Source of the DNA: Symsagittifera roscoffensis
Taxonomy: Eukaryota > Xenacoelomorpha > Acoela > Convolutidae
NCBI RefSeq assembly: GCF_963678635.1
Contig: NC_087071.1
Span: 31,610,141-31,674,140 of the forward strand
Reading direction: 5' to 3'
Length of the DNA: 64,000 nucleotides
In this document: positions 11,801 through 23,400 of the stretch, in pieces
How the letters are laid out: every line of letters starts with the position of its first letter
Numbering within the stretch: the stretch's first letter is position 1
Made by a program: the position numbers and the translations under genes
The notes under the pieces: generated by a model
What the model was told of the DNA's origin: nothing
Database searches by the model: none
What the model saw: only the letters and a program-made list of their open reading frames with translations

Positions 11801-13979
11801 TACAATTTTTCTACAACAATTAGTAAAAAAAATTTATTATATTTCCCTTGGAAATATTTTTTTAATATAAAGAACGTACAAACTACGGTCCATTTTTTGC
11901 GAGATTTAAAATTATGAAAAAAACAGCACTTTTTTTCAACGATTAGAACATAGAAATAAATGCTGCAAGATTGGTTATTAGTCTTGTGTAATTCAAAACT
12001 GTAATGAATTGGCTTCAAGATGGTTAAATATTTCAAACGGACTTGAAAATTAAAAAAAGCGTTATAGATTTTTTTAAATTACTTCTTCACTTTTCAATTT
12101 ATTAAATGAATCTTCTAAGTGTCGACATAGGAAATGAACACATATTTTAAAACAAGTTTGTCTTTTTATTTGAAGAAAATCATTAAAACTTGATTATTTT
12201 CGTATTCAGTAAATTTGAGAACGTTTTTCTCCTGCTGGAAATAAGAGTTTTGTATCATATTCGAAAATTTTGGTGAGCTCGGTCAAAAAATTTAAAACAC
12301 AACATTTTTAAACATGGCAGCTAGAGTGGCTCTAAATTGTCAGAAACGGAACAACAAAGGATTTGCAAACTCAATAAAACTTGTACGTTTTGAAAATTGA
12401 AAAAAAGTCAGTTTTTTATTTGCTTAATAATTTTATGAAGAATTAGATGAGAATATGCACTTAAAGCAATTAAGAGCTATTTTGACTAATTATAACAGTA
12501 CTTTTGATTTGATGAAATCTTAAATAAATATTGCGACATTCAGCTACCTACTTGAAAAAATGTAATTAAGTGACATTGCAAGTAGTGAAAAACTCCTTTT
12601 TGCCTCTGTTGAAATAAAAACGCCATGAGACAGCTTCAATGCATTTGTGAAGAATTTTAAAAAATCGAAGAGCTCAGATTTCGTCGTTTTGAGAGATTTC
12701 TTCTTATCTTAAAACTAATAGATTTGTTCTCATTTTAATTTTTGTTTACTTTGCTTGACAAGAAAAAGCTTCTCCAAGTGGCATCGCAGTGGGTGAGCAT
12801 TGGCACCCCGAGCCGATATCTGCTGGATGTTTTTACGAGCAGAGTTCCTTAACAAAAATTTACGGTACACATATCAGACCGTCTTTGTAAATTAATTTTT
12901 GTAAATTAAGCAAAAAATGTGGGCAGTATTCTAAATTGAGCCTGGAAAATGTAGAAAAATAGAACGAAAACTGCTGACTTTATAACTTATGGCGTATTAG
13001 GACAAAATCGGTCGTAAAATGACATCTTTTTTGCAACAAAAAAATAACTGGAAACAATTCAATTTATTTACTTGTTTATGGAACCAACGAAATTAACTTT
13101 ATAAACAATTTACATGAAAGTGATTGCGATTCAGGTTTTGATGGCGGAAAAAAGGTTGCAAAACCCCTTGAATGGGTTTCATTGACATTTGTACACTTCT
13201 TTTTCTTAATTGTTGCATTCTTTTGTGCACCAGTTTGTTTTGCAACAAAATATTGTGCACGAACACTTTTGCAAAGAGAACTACTTTTGCCTGTCAGTTT
13301 TTGATAATAATCAGGCTTCAAGAGTGTCGCAACAACGAAAAGCAATCAACATCATTAACTATAATTTAAAAAGTATTGAAACTTCTTCTTTGCAGCTTTG
13401 TTCTTGGCAGGAGGAAAGATTTTGGAGTAGTTTCCCTAAATCGCATAAATAAAGTTGTTCAAGTTTTCTTTGTCAAAAATCAAGTTTTACGGTTTGAGAT
13501 CTTTATCCAAGCAGTAAACAGATTCTAAAGCAGAGTTCAAAACTAATATATATTAAAATTTGATGATTATTCGAGCCGAACTATTTCAATGCAAATTTTA
13601 AACTAAAATGCTTGGTTTTTTACTCCAATGTTCTTTTTGGGTTATAGTGTTTTAGAATGTTCGTTTTCTTTGATATGGTTAGGAGTTTTTCCTAGTCAAA
13701 GACATTACCGTATAAGTAAAAAAAGCTATAGACATAATAGATAATAGTGACGTCGAGGTTTTCCATGTTGGGATTTTTTCCAGCACAACTTTTCTTGAAA
13801 AGACATGATGCAATTTTGTTCAAGAGATCAAGATTGGATCATTAAAATACTTTTTTGCTTCGTTGAACCGTTCTAACTGTTTCGTTTGTTGGACTGGCGA
13901 ACAAAGGCTTGGCTAATTGGTTTGTTTCTATTGAGCAAACTGAGCTCAATTTCTGTGAAAATTACAAATGAAGCTTCTG
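8831..13979. other. Gene-free AT-rich DNA downstream of MED21 (copy A)
   Basis: No conserved protein, RNA gene or exon-like structure is visible. Frames such as 9956-10234 and 13076-13345 are low-complexity and have no counterpart domain. The DNA contains repeated modules: stretches around 10740-10890 and 13190-13340 share a block that reads roughly 'ttcattgaca..tgtac.. / ..gcacgaac.. / ..aatcaggcttca'. They recur in copy B and again in the diverged region at 36-39 kb. Confidence 0.6.
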
Positions 13980-14179
13980 NNNNNNNNNNNNNNNNNNNNN
14001 NNNNNNNNNNNNNNNNNNNNNNNNNNNNNNNNNNNNNNNNNNNNNNNNNNNNNNNNNNNNNNNNNNNNNNNNNNNNNNNNNNNNNNNNNNNNNNNNNNNN
14101 NNNNNNNNNNNNNNNNNNNNNNNNNNNNNNNNNNNNNNNNNNNNNNNNNNNNNNNNNNNNNNNNNNNNNNNNNNNNNNN
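13980..14179. other. Assembly gap (200 N)
   Basis: A run of exactly 200 N separates the end of copy A from the sequence carrying XAB2 exon 1. The round length suggests a placeholder of unknown true size. Open frames drawn through it are meaningless. Confidence 0.99.
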
Positions 14180-14465
14180 AAACTTGACAAAATTTTATGG
14201 TTCTCCAAAATTTATATAAAAAACTTGAATAAAAAACTTTGCAAAATTTGTAATTACGAACCCTGTAATTGGGGGCTGTCAAAGTACACTCAAAGAAAAT
14301 CTTGAAAGTCTGAAAGTCTTAATCTTAAATTCGAAGCACGGAGGTGCGGTACACGCTAGTTGAAGTTAAAAGGCCCATGATTGATTTTGAGTGTTAAAAT
14401 AATAATTGGGCTAATCATGCAAAGAAATATTCTCAGTTACTTTAATCGTAAAAACGTTAAAATGT

Positions 14466-14497
14466 TCTTTTTTGATGCATTGCTCTGTTTCAGAAAA
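14466..14497 (+). promoter_or_regulatory. 3' splice acceptor 4 nt upstream of the XAB2 start
   Basis: A pyrimidine-rich stretch ending CTCTGTTTCAG lies immediately before AAAATG. Either there is a 5'-UTR intron whose first exon is in or beyond the gap, or this is a spliced-leader trans-splicing acceptor. Sequence alone cannot separate these. It does support ATG 14498 as the start over in-frame codons further upstream. Confidence 0.55.
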
Positions 14498-17400
14498 ATG
14501 AGTTCTCTGCCTGGTGCTGGTGAAACGGAAGAGTCAAGCAATATGGACACAAGTGATCAGAAAGTTATGAAGGAACCAGCGCCAGAACAAAACAGTATCC
14601 CAGTCCCCGATGAGCTTGAACTGACTTTATCGGAACAAGAATACGCCTATGAAGAAGAAATTATTCGAAATCCGTACGTCGTAAAAGGATGGCTTCGTTA
14701 TGCAGAATTTAAGCGGAATGCACCGCAAGCAAAACTCAATATGGTCTACGAACGAGCTGTCAAGCAGTTACCCGGCAGCTTTAAATTATGGATGGCTTAT
14801 TTGAGGCTTCGAAAGCAGCAAGTGAGAGGACGTTGTGTGACTGACACTGTGTTTGAAGATGTTAACAATACTTTTGAAAGATCTTTAGTCTTCATGTTCA
14901 AAATGCCCAGAGTTTGGCTCGAGTATCTTAAGTTTCTAATGGACCAGAAGAAGGTAACTGTTTTTTTTGAAGACGAAATGATGTGAATTAAAATGAAATC
15001 AAATTAAATCGACTAAACTTATGAAGCAGCAGAATAAGTCAATTGAAATAAAGTTACTTCGTTGAAAAAAAAATGAAAAACCGCAATTGAAACTAACTAC
15101 CACCTAAAAGATTTTGTCAAAATTTTTCACCGGGCTGGTGCTTCTGATGAAGGTTTGAATGTCAATCTAAAGCAAAATAAACTTGGTTTTAATTTTTCTC
15201 ACTTCATAATTCTGCGCATGTTCCTTTGGCTCATTTTTCTTATAAGTTTTGTTCACAGGTCACAAGATGCAGACACGCCTTTGACCGAGCCCTACGAGCA
15301 TTGCCTGTCACGCAACATGTTCGTATTTGGAAGCTATATCTTCAGTTCATTCAACAGGCTGGAGTTCCACATGAAACCACTCTTCGTGTATGGCGTCGGT
15401 GAGACGATTACTTTCTCAAACAAAATCAAAATTGGGCATAATTTATGGCAAAGTTTGGCATAATTAATGGCAAAGTTTGGCGTTATTTATGGCTAAATTT
15501 GGCGTCGTTGAGACGATTACTTTTTCAGACAAAAGCGAAATTTGGCATAATTTATGGCTGGGTAAAAATTTCATTTATGCCTAGTCATTATTCTATTACG
15601 AGTCATGAACGTAGTAAATACTCTTATACAGGTCTTGGTGATTTTTTCTGGCTGAAATTTGATTTTTCGCGGTTTAATTTTTGATTTTGTTTCATTTGAT
15701 AAAGGAAGGCTGACTCCTTTATGGGACAGCAAAAGTGTAAAGTTCACGAAAATTTCACGTGATCGACTTCTAGTTTCGAAAGTGGAGTTTACAGTTTACC
15801 TTTTAGATTTCTCAGCGAAATAAAAATTTACCCATAGATTCAGTTTTCTCTTTGGATTAATATTATCAAAAAGTCCATACATAAATTGTTCTTGAAAAAA
15901 GAAGAGCTTTCGAACTTCAAAATATATATGGCCTTAAGGCTCTTCTATTTTCGAGAACAGAAATTTTTTCAAAAAAAAAACAGTCAGTTTTTTTCCGTTT
16001 TCTTCCCAATTGCCTGTAAGCTGTTTAAGAGTAATGAACGTAGTGAAGACTCTTATATAGGTCTCGCTGATTTTTTTTTTAGTAAAAAGTCTTAAATTTT
16101 TGATGCACTCAGGTTCAATGCACTTTTTGAGTTCAATTAAAATTCATCTACTGAAAGTTACGTAAATAGCACTCTCCAATTACGAACGTGGAAATGGCGC
16201 GAAAAGAAAAACTTGAACGTTTTCTATTTTCGAAAGTGGAATTTAGTTAATAGATTCACAGCGGAATAAAAACTTTACCTGTTGATCCAGTTTTCTCAAG
16301 TTGGGTTAATGTTATCAAAAAAAGTGCCAATCATAAATCGTTCTAGAAATTCAAAGAGCTCAAAGGGAATCTATTTTTTCTTTAATAAAGAAAATCTCAA
16401 CTTTCGAATTTCAAAGTCTGTTTTTTTAATGTTCACTTGCGTTCTTTACTCTTTTCGAATCTTCGATTGGCTATGTTTTTTTTGGTCCGACTTTCGAAGA
16501 AAGTGACAGACTTTTTTTGCTCGTGCTTTTCTCCAGACGAATTTCGACTTCTAAGTAGCCCTTTTCGGCTGAATTTTTATATATCATATGATAGATATTG
16601 ACGTCCAAAGCTCATTATCACAAAGAAGTATCACCTGCCGAACCAGTTGTTCTGAAGTTATGGTTCATCGGCGCTGCTTTCTAGCAGTGGATCCGACGAA
16701 GATTGCAGTCGCCGCAAATGGCACCGTTACCAGCACTCTGGTTTTCGGGAGCGCAGAAAGCATGAAGTTAAGGGTGGTCAAATTTAGGACTACTAGCTTA
16801 ATTGACGTGTAATATATTTCGGCTTTTTAAATTGTAAGTGGCGAATTGAATCATCCTGAATTGAATTGAGGCAACCGAGTTGCTCTCAAAAATATATCAT
16901 TTTGTATTTACTTACATAGCACAAATATTTTGATTCATAACACAAATATTTATTTATCTAGGCAATGATGTTAGAGCTATTGATAGCATTTAAAAGCGAA
17001 TGGCAAAGGTTGCCGTTGATACCGTTTTAGATACACTTTTTAATATTTCGATTATTAAATTGCTCTTTTTCGACTTTCTCACTTGATAAGTGAATAGTAG
17101 AGCCCCCTGCTCTATTGCAGCTGTGACGCCGGCGTCATAAACAAAAATCCGCAATAGAAATGAGCTAAATAGAAATAAGCAATAAAAAACAACGGTAGCA
17201 GGTTACTGTGCAACTAGCACAAAATGTTCCGACCATAGTCCAAAAAATACAAAAAAAAGTTTTTTTTATTAGTGCCGTTTTTAAGATTTTAACATAGTGA
17301 GTACTCATATAGATCTTGGTGATTTTTTTAGGAAGTCTTAAAATTTTTTCAGGCTCAGTTTCAATTTTTCGCTGTTTGACTTTGATTTCTTTTTCAGTTC

Positions 17401-20400
17401 ACTCCATTTCTTTTCTTAAAATGTATCGAACAGCATAATGTAAAGGTCACTCAAAACGTGATCTACCTCTAGTTTCGAAAGTGGAAATTAGTTATCAGAT
17501 TTCCCAGCGGAATAAAAACTTTTCCCATTGATCCAGTTTTCTGAAGTTGGGTTAATGTTATCAAAAAAGCGCCAATCATAAATCGTTCTAGAAATTCAGC
17601 TTAAAGGGCATCTATTTCTTTCTACGAATTCAGTGTTTTTTCTTAGTTTCCTGGCGTTCATTGCTCTTTTCCAGCTGCCAGTTGGCTATATTTTTCCGCG
17701 TGGTGTGATGAAAAAATCTGATCGAAAAAATTGGAATTTAGCTATACTCAAAATTCATAGTAAAATATGCAAATTTGACAAAGAAAAAGTATCAGTACAA
17801 ATTTTATAAAGTTTTTGCAGAAAGTTTTTAATTCTCAGAGGGCGCTAAAAAGTTCGAATACCATTTGATTTGAGTAACATTAAGTTTTCACGGCCTTAAA
17901 TAAGCTATCGTAATCCTGCTTGCTCGCATTATTCGCTGGAATTTAGACTCAAAATCAAAATTTTAAAACGTGTTTCTCGATAATGGGACTTTTTGGAAAT
18001 TTTTTAGTGGCGTTCGAATCGACTGAAAGGACTTTGATATGATATATCACTCGACCCATTCCCGTAATTATTTGTGGTACCTGATTTTGGCTATACTCAA
18101 AATTCATAGTAAAATATGCAAATTTGACAAAGAAAAAGTATCAGTACAAATTTTATAAAGTTTTTGCAGAAAGTTTTTAATTCTCAGAGGGCGCTAAAAA
18201 GTTCGAATACCATTTGATTTGAGTAACATTAAGTTTTCACGGCCTTAAATAAGCTATCGTAATCCTGCTTGCTCGCATTATTCGCTGGAATTTAGACTCA
18301 AAATCAAAATTTTAAAACGTGTTTCTCGATAATGGGACTTTTTGGAAAATTTTTAGTGGCGTTCGAATCGACTGAAAGGACTTTGATATGATATATCACT
18401 CGACCCATTCCCGTAATTATTTGTGGTACCTGATTTTGCGTGGAAAACAAAAATAAAAAAACTAAAAGACCCGAAGACAAAATTCCTCCACATTTTTTAA
18501 ATGGCCGGAACAAAAACAGATCTTGAAGTGTTTTTCTGTTTAGCTATCTCAAATTGGCGCCTGACGAGGCTGAGGACTTCATTGAATTCCTGGTCAAAAT
18601 AGGACATCTAGATGAAGCAGTGACCAGACTAGCTGATCTGGTGAATGACTCCAAGTTTGAAAGCAAGAAGGGAAAGAGTAAATTCCAGCTGTGGAACTAC
18701 TTGTGTGATCTGTTGTCCAAGCATCCGTTCCAAGTAAGCAGTTTTTGCTTCAAGAAAATTTACTTTTCGACATCAGCATGTGATAAAATTTTTTTCAAAA
18801 AGTATTTAAAAAGCAGCATATAATTTGTTTCCGCTCTTCGGTTAACAGTCCGATACAATTATGCTGCTTTTCGCTTACAAAACGCTATGTTAAAAATAGT
18901 TGTTTTGATTTTCATGCAAGTAGCCATTGTTTATTTCGAAAACATTAAATGACAGATTAGTTTTAGTTTGTCTGTTATACTAAATAAGCTGTTTTTATTC
19001 AAAAACTAGTTTTAGAGCTACAAAAGATGTACAAATTATATTCAACCTTACAAAATTTCAAATGTCTAGTACTCTTTTTTAAGAGTTTACCCAGTGATAA
19101 ATTGATTTTTTTCCCGCTAAATATGATGGGGCATCCAGAAACGCACCTAGTAGTTTTTGCGTTATTTTCGAGAAACAGAGAAAGTTTTATGGAGCAAATG
19201 TTGCATGCTTTTTTTCAGGTGACCTCGTTGGATTCGGAGGCGATTATCAGGCAGGGAATCAGTCGATTCACAGACCAAAGGGGTACTCTGTGGTGTGCAC
19301 TGGCTGACTACTACATCAGAGCCGGACTATTCGACCGAGCCAGGTAAACAAAATACCATAGAATATATTACATTATATAAAGTTGCAGAAATTTCTAATA
19401 GAGAATTTCAAAAATCTCTACATGTAAATAAGTGAACTAGTCCATTGATAAGACATGACAGGCCGGTTGAACTACTCCATTGACAACTGTTTTGATGTAA
19501 TTTGCTGTTCTTTCTGACAAAAGACACACTCACATGAAATTTCAAATTTGAATGAAATTTCCCGTGGAAGTGGCCGACTGACTAACATAAAACAAATATG
19601 CTGTGATTTTGATTCCTTTACTTTTTATTTTAAGCGGTTGCTTGCGCTCACTTTCTAGTGACTCATTCGATTGTAGTTTTGAGGTACGGTTCAATTCTTT
19701 AAATTTTTTTCGAAGTGTTTTTTCATACTGTTATCTTTTTTTGCAGGGATATCTACATGGAAGCAGTACACGCAGTAGTGACAGTGCGAGATTTCACTCA
19801 AGTGTTTGATGCATATGTAGTCTTTGAAGAATCTCTTATCAAACATCTCCTTGGCAAACAAGAGAAAGGCTTGTGATATTACATAATAAGTGGCACTGAT
19901 ATGATATAATACCCAAATCTTGGACGGTAATCATGATTGACATTCAAGCCCATTTTGTCATGAAAAGTGACTCGTTTCAATTATTTGATAACACGGCGTT
20001 AAAGGTGTTTTTCAATGAAGACGTGATTTTTCGGTGTCAGGACAAAAGATACCATACCAAAAGCTCCCATGACAAAAGATACCATACCAAAAGATCCCTT
20101 GTATAAAAATCGCCCATACCATAAAATCCCATGCCAATTAAAAAGATCCCATGAATTATGAACAAAAATTATGATCAAAGTGTAAGCAGAAATAAATCTA
20201 GAGTAATGATACCTCAATTAGGTTCGCGCTATTGAAAAACAATGCAAATTTAAGATAACTTAATTTAAACTGGACTCATTTTTGGGATTAACATAGTGCC
20301 AACATGTGTTTAATTTAGTGTTAATATGGCATTGAATTAGAACAACTTAATTGAAAATGTATACACTCTGCATTCATTGTCTCCCTATTTAACTCATTGA

Positions 20401-23400
20401 TAAGTCAAAAATGAACTCTTTTACTTGGGGAACCTCACAAAAAGGCCAAACTCTGATTATTCTTGATGGCCATGAATTTCAAAAGAAACGCGATACGAAG
20501 ACAACGACACACTGGCGCTGCAGCAAATGGAGATCGTATAAATGCCTTTTGTCATGTAACCGATTTTTCACTGATTTACAGTATAAGCTCAAAGCCAGAG
20601 AAAATTGTACTCTAACAACCAGTCAAGCGTTTAGGTCACCCAAAACTAGCGCATGCACCACGTATTAATTGCTCAATTTTGATTTGCTGAAAATTCTAGC
20701 CTAGAACCAAGTTAACATCCTCCGCCCTAAAATGCTTTAGGGAGTGATGTAAACTTGGTCCAATTATTTTAATGTCACATATAGGTTTCGACCAAAAATG
20801 GTAGCTATAGAAATTTAAAACAAAATGTTTTTTGTGCCACTTATTTAACCACATCACTAACAGGTGACATTACGGAAGCTCAAAAACTAGAACTGGAATT
20901 AATGTTGACGCGTTACGAAGAAATGATAATGAAACGACCGCTTTATTTGAACTCAGTTTTACTGAGGCAGAACCCTCATAATGTTGCTGATTGGATGAAA
21001 CGAGCCGAGATATTAGAGAGTAAGCCCCTAAAAGTGATCAAGACCTACAGCAAAGCGATTGACACTATTGACCCGAAGCAGGCTTTGGGCAAATTTAGTG
21101 AGTTGTTTATGAAGTTTGCGAAGTTTTATCTGGATCAGAAGCACGTGGAAGAAGCTAGGATGGTGTATGAAAAGGCAACACAGGTATGTTTGAAATGAGT
21201 ATGGAATCATTTTAAATGTCTAAGCTTACTAAAAATACTAGATGCAACCATTTGATCCGACGAAGTAGCTCAGAATAATTATGTTGCTGGCGCACTGGGA
21301 TTTTTTTATCAAGGTGGGGGTGTAATCTCCATAGAATTGCTCATTGGAATAGAATTTCCAAATGGGGCATGACCCGTTTTAAGCATTTTAAAAATATATT
21401 GAGGAGTATTTTAAACCAGCTATATAAAACCGGGGGTATATAAACCAGCCGAAGTACCAACCAGCCGAAAATACTTTAGTGTTATAAAATAGTTATGTAA
21501 AAATTATGTAACAGTTAGGAAAGTTATGCAAGCTCATTCATATGATGTAACTTTTCGGCTGGCTTATACGCGCATGTTCGGTTGGTTTATACTTCGGCTC
21601 ATCAAACCACCAATTGCAAGGAGTCTTGACTTCATGCTCGAAGATGAAATTGGTTGGTTTGCTTCGTAGGTTCCGTTCAAACAAGTGGAAGAACTGGCCA
21701 ATATCTGGTGTGAGTATGCAGAGATGGAGATCAACTTGGGCAACCACGAGAAGGCCATGAAGTTGATGCAAAGGGCAACCACTCCGCCGGCTAAGAAGGC
21801 GGCCTACTTCGACAGCAGCGAACCAGCTCAGAATAGAGTCTACAGGTAAGGACAATTGTAATACCATCCAGGATAGCAAAAAGATAGCGAACATTGAGAA
21901 CTAGAGCTTCAAAATTTGCTAATGGCAAAAAGTGACGGCTCTAGATTTGAACAAGTAAAATAGACAAAGAATATGTAAATGTCATTTTTAAATACCGATT
22001 TTTTTCCCCGTAATTCAGCATTTAATTACACAAGCATAGCTTGTGTTATACTATGAACTTTCTTTTTTTTCCAACCTAAGTCGCTAATATTGTTGCGATG
22101 CAATTGTTGCGACAAAATGTTCATTTTGATCCAGCTATTAAGTACAGCCAATACTAAGGATATTAACAAAGACTTATATATTACAAATAGCACTTTAGTT
22201 TCAAGGTATCATTGATCTGTAGCGTAGAGGTAGGGAAGGAGACCAACAAAATAAGAGGGTTCGAACCTCGTCAGGTTCGGATGTTTTTAATGAACTTTTT
22301 CGTATACTACTTAAAATGTGTCCGCTCTATAAATTGAGGCATGTTAGTTGGTAGATTTATCTTTTTTTTTCAAATTGACTGGTAATGCGTCATAATTGGC
22401 TTGTCTCACTTAGCAACTATTTAGACACATAATTGGCGTGCGTCACTTGAGAAGTTTTGTAGACTCATATTTTAACTCATTCAGTTTTTCCCAGTAGCAT
22501 TATCGTGTATGCGAAGTGCAACTTAGCCTGTGTGTCTAACTACGCTCGCGATTAGCAAGCATTGTTAAATAAAAAAAACTTTTTTCATGTTACGAACTAG
22601 TATTACAAAATCATCTATTTTGTCTTCTCAGTTCAGATTTAAATTAAAATCAAGGCTTTGATCCGCACATGTGGCGTAGAGAAAACAAACATGCCTGCAA
22701 AGACAAATGTCAGTGGCTCAAATCCTGTCAGGACCTTTTCTGTTTCCCCAGAAGTTTTTTTGGATTTTTTTGAAAGTCTGCATTTTTTTTACTGTGAAAG
22801 CAATTAATTGTGCCTTTTTTGTAAATTGTTACCCTTGCGATAAGCAAGGGCATTGCTATCGGGTACTAGACTTTTTCCGGTCAATAACTTAAGGCACAGA
22901 TTTTGCACGTGAAATGGTTACACGTGTTTTACTGGAGAGGTGAATGTAGTGGGTGCATGTTGGCAAAGGCCTTGTGTGCCGGTTTCGAGTTCCTTTAATA
23001 GCTATTTCTGTGCCGAAGTTTTTCGGTATCTTTTCGGCACTTGAGTGGCGGCTTTAATTCCGTCGGCTCATTTTCGGAATGATTTTTTTTTCAATTACAT
23101 CTTGTTTTTTTAGTAAGAATGGTTGAAGTCTTACAATGTGCTTGAAAAAATCTAAATCAGGTTTAGATATTTTTTGGAGGAATATTTTTTCTGGAGGAAG
23201 TAATTGCATTTATGAGTTTTTGCGTTTTAATTGTTTTTTTTCTAAAATTTTCCTACAACAATTGAAAATAAGTGTTCAGAGTAATGAAAGTATTGAAGAT
23301 TCTTAAAGAAGTCTTGGCGATTTTTTTTTGTTTTTTTTTCAGGAAAAATTCTTAAAATGCTCTAATAACTGCAGATGCGCATCCATACATATTAATGCAT

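Larger units (their letters stand above)
1..13979. repeat. Copy A of a ~14-kb direct duplication (partner 21968-36028)
   Basis: Base 1 aligns with 21968 and base 13979 with 36028, in the same orientation and almost without interruption. Exon differences are few: I count 5 in the 793-bp last XAB2 exon, 1 in 172 bp of exon 8, and none in the MED21 exons. Introns and intergenic DNA differ slightly more, with indels: an 88-bp MITE only in copy B, a 129-bp block missing here, a 23-bp deletion inside the hAT MITE, and a microsatellite difference. The similarity stops exactly where the assembly gap begins. Allelic haplotypes placed in tandem by the assembler are the simplest reading; a true segmental duplication cannot be excluded from sequence alone. 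Confidence 0.93.

Noticed and set aside
13873-14305. Open frames spanning the N gap
   Set aside because: They exist only because N is translated as unknown residue.
16588-16812. A small coding gene in XAB2 intron 2
   Set aside because: Composition is somewhat less AT-rich, but there is no recognisable domain, no splice context and no second copy to compare.
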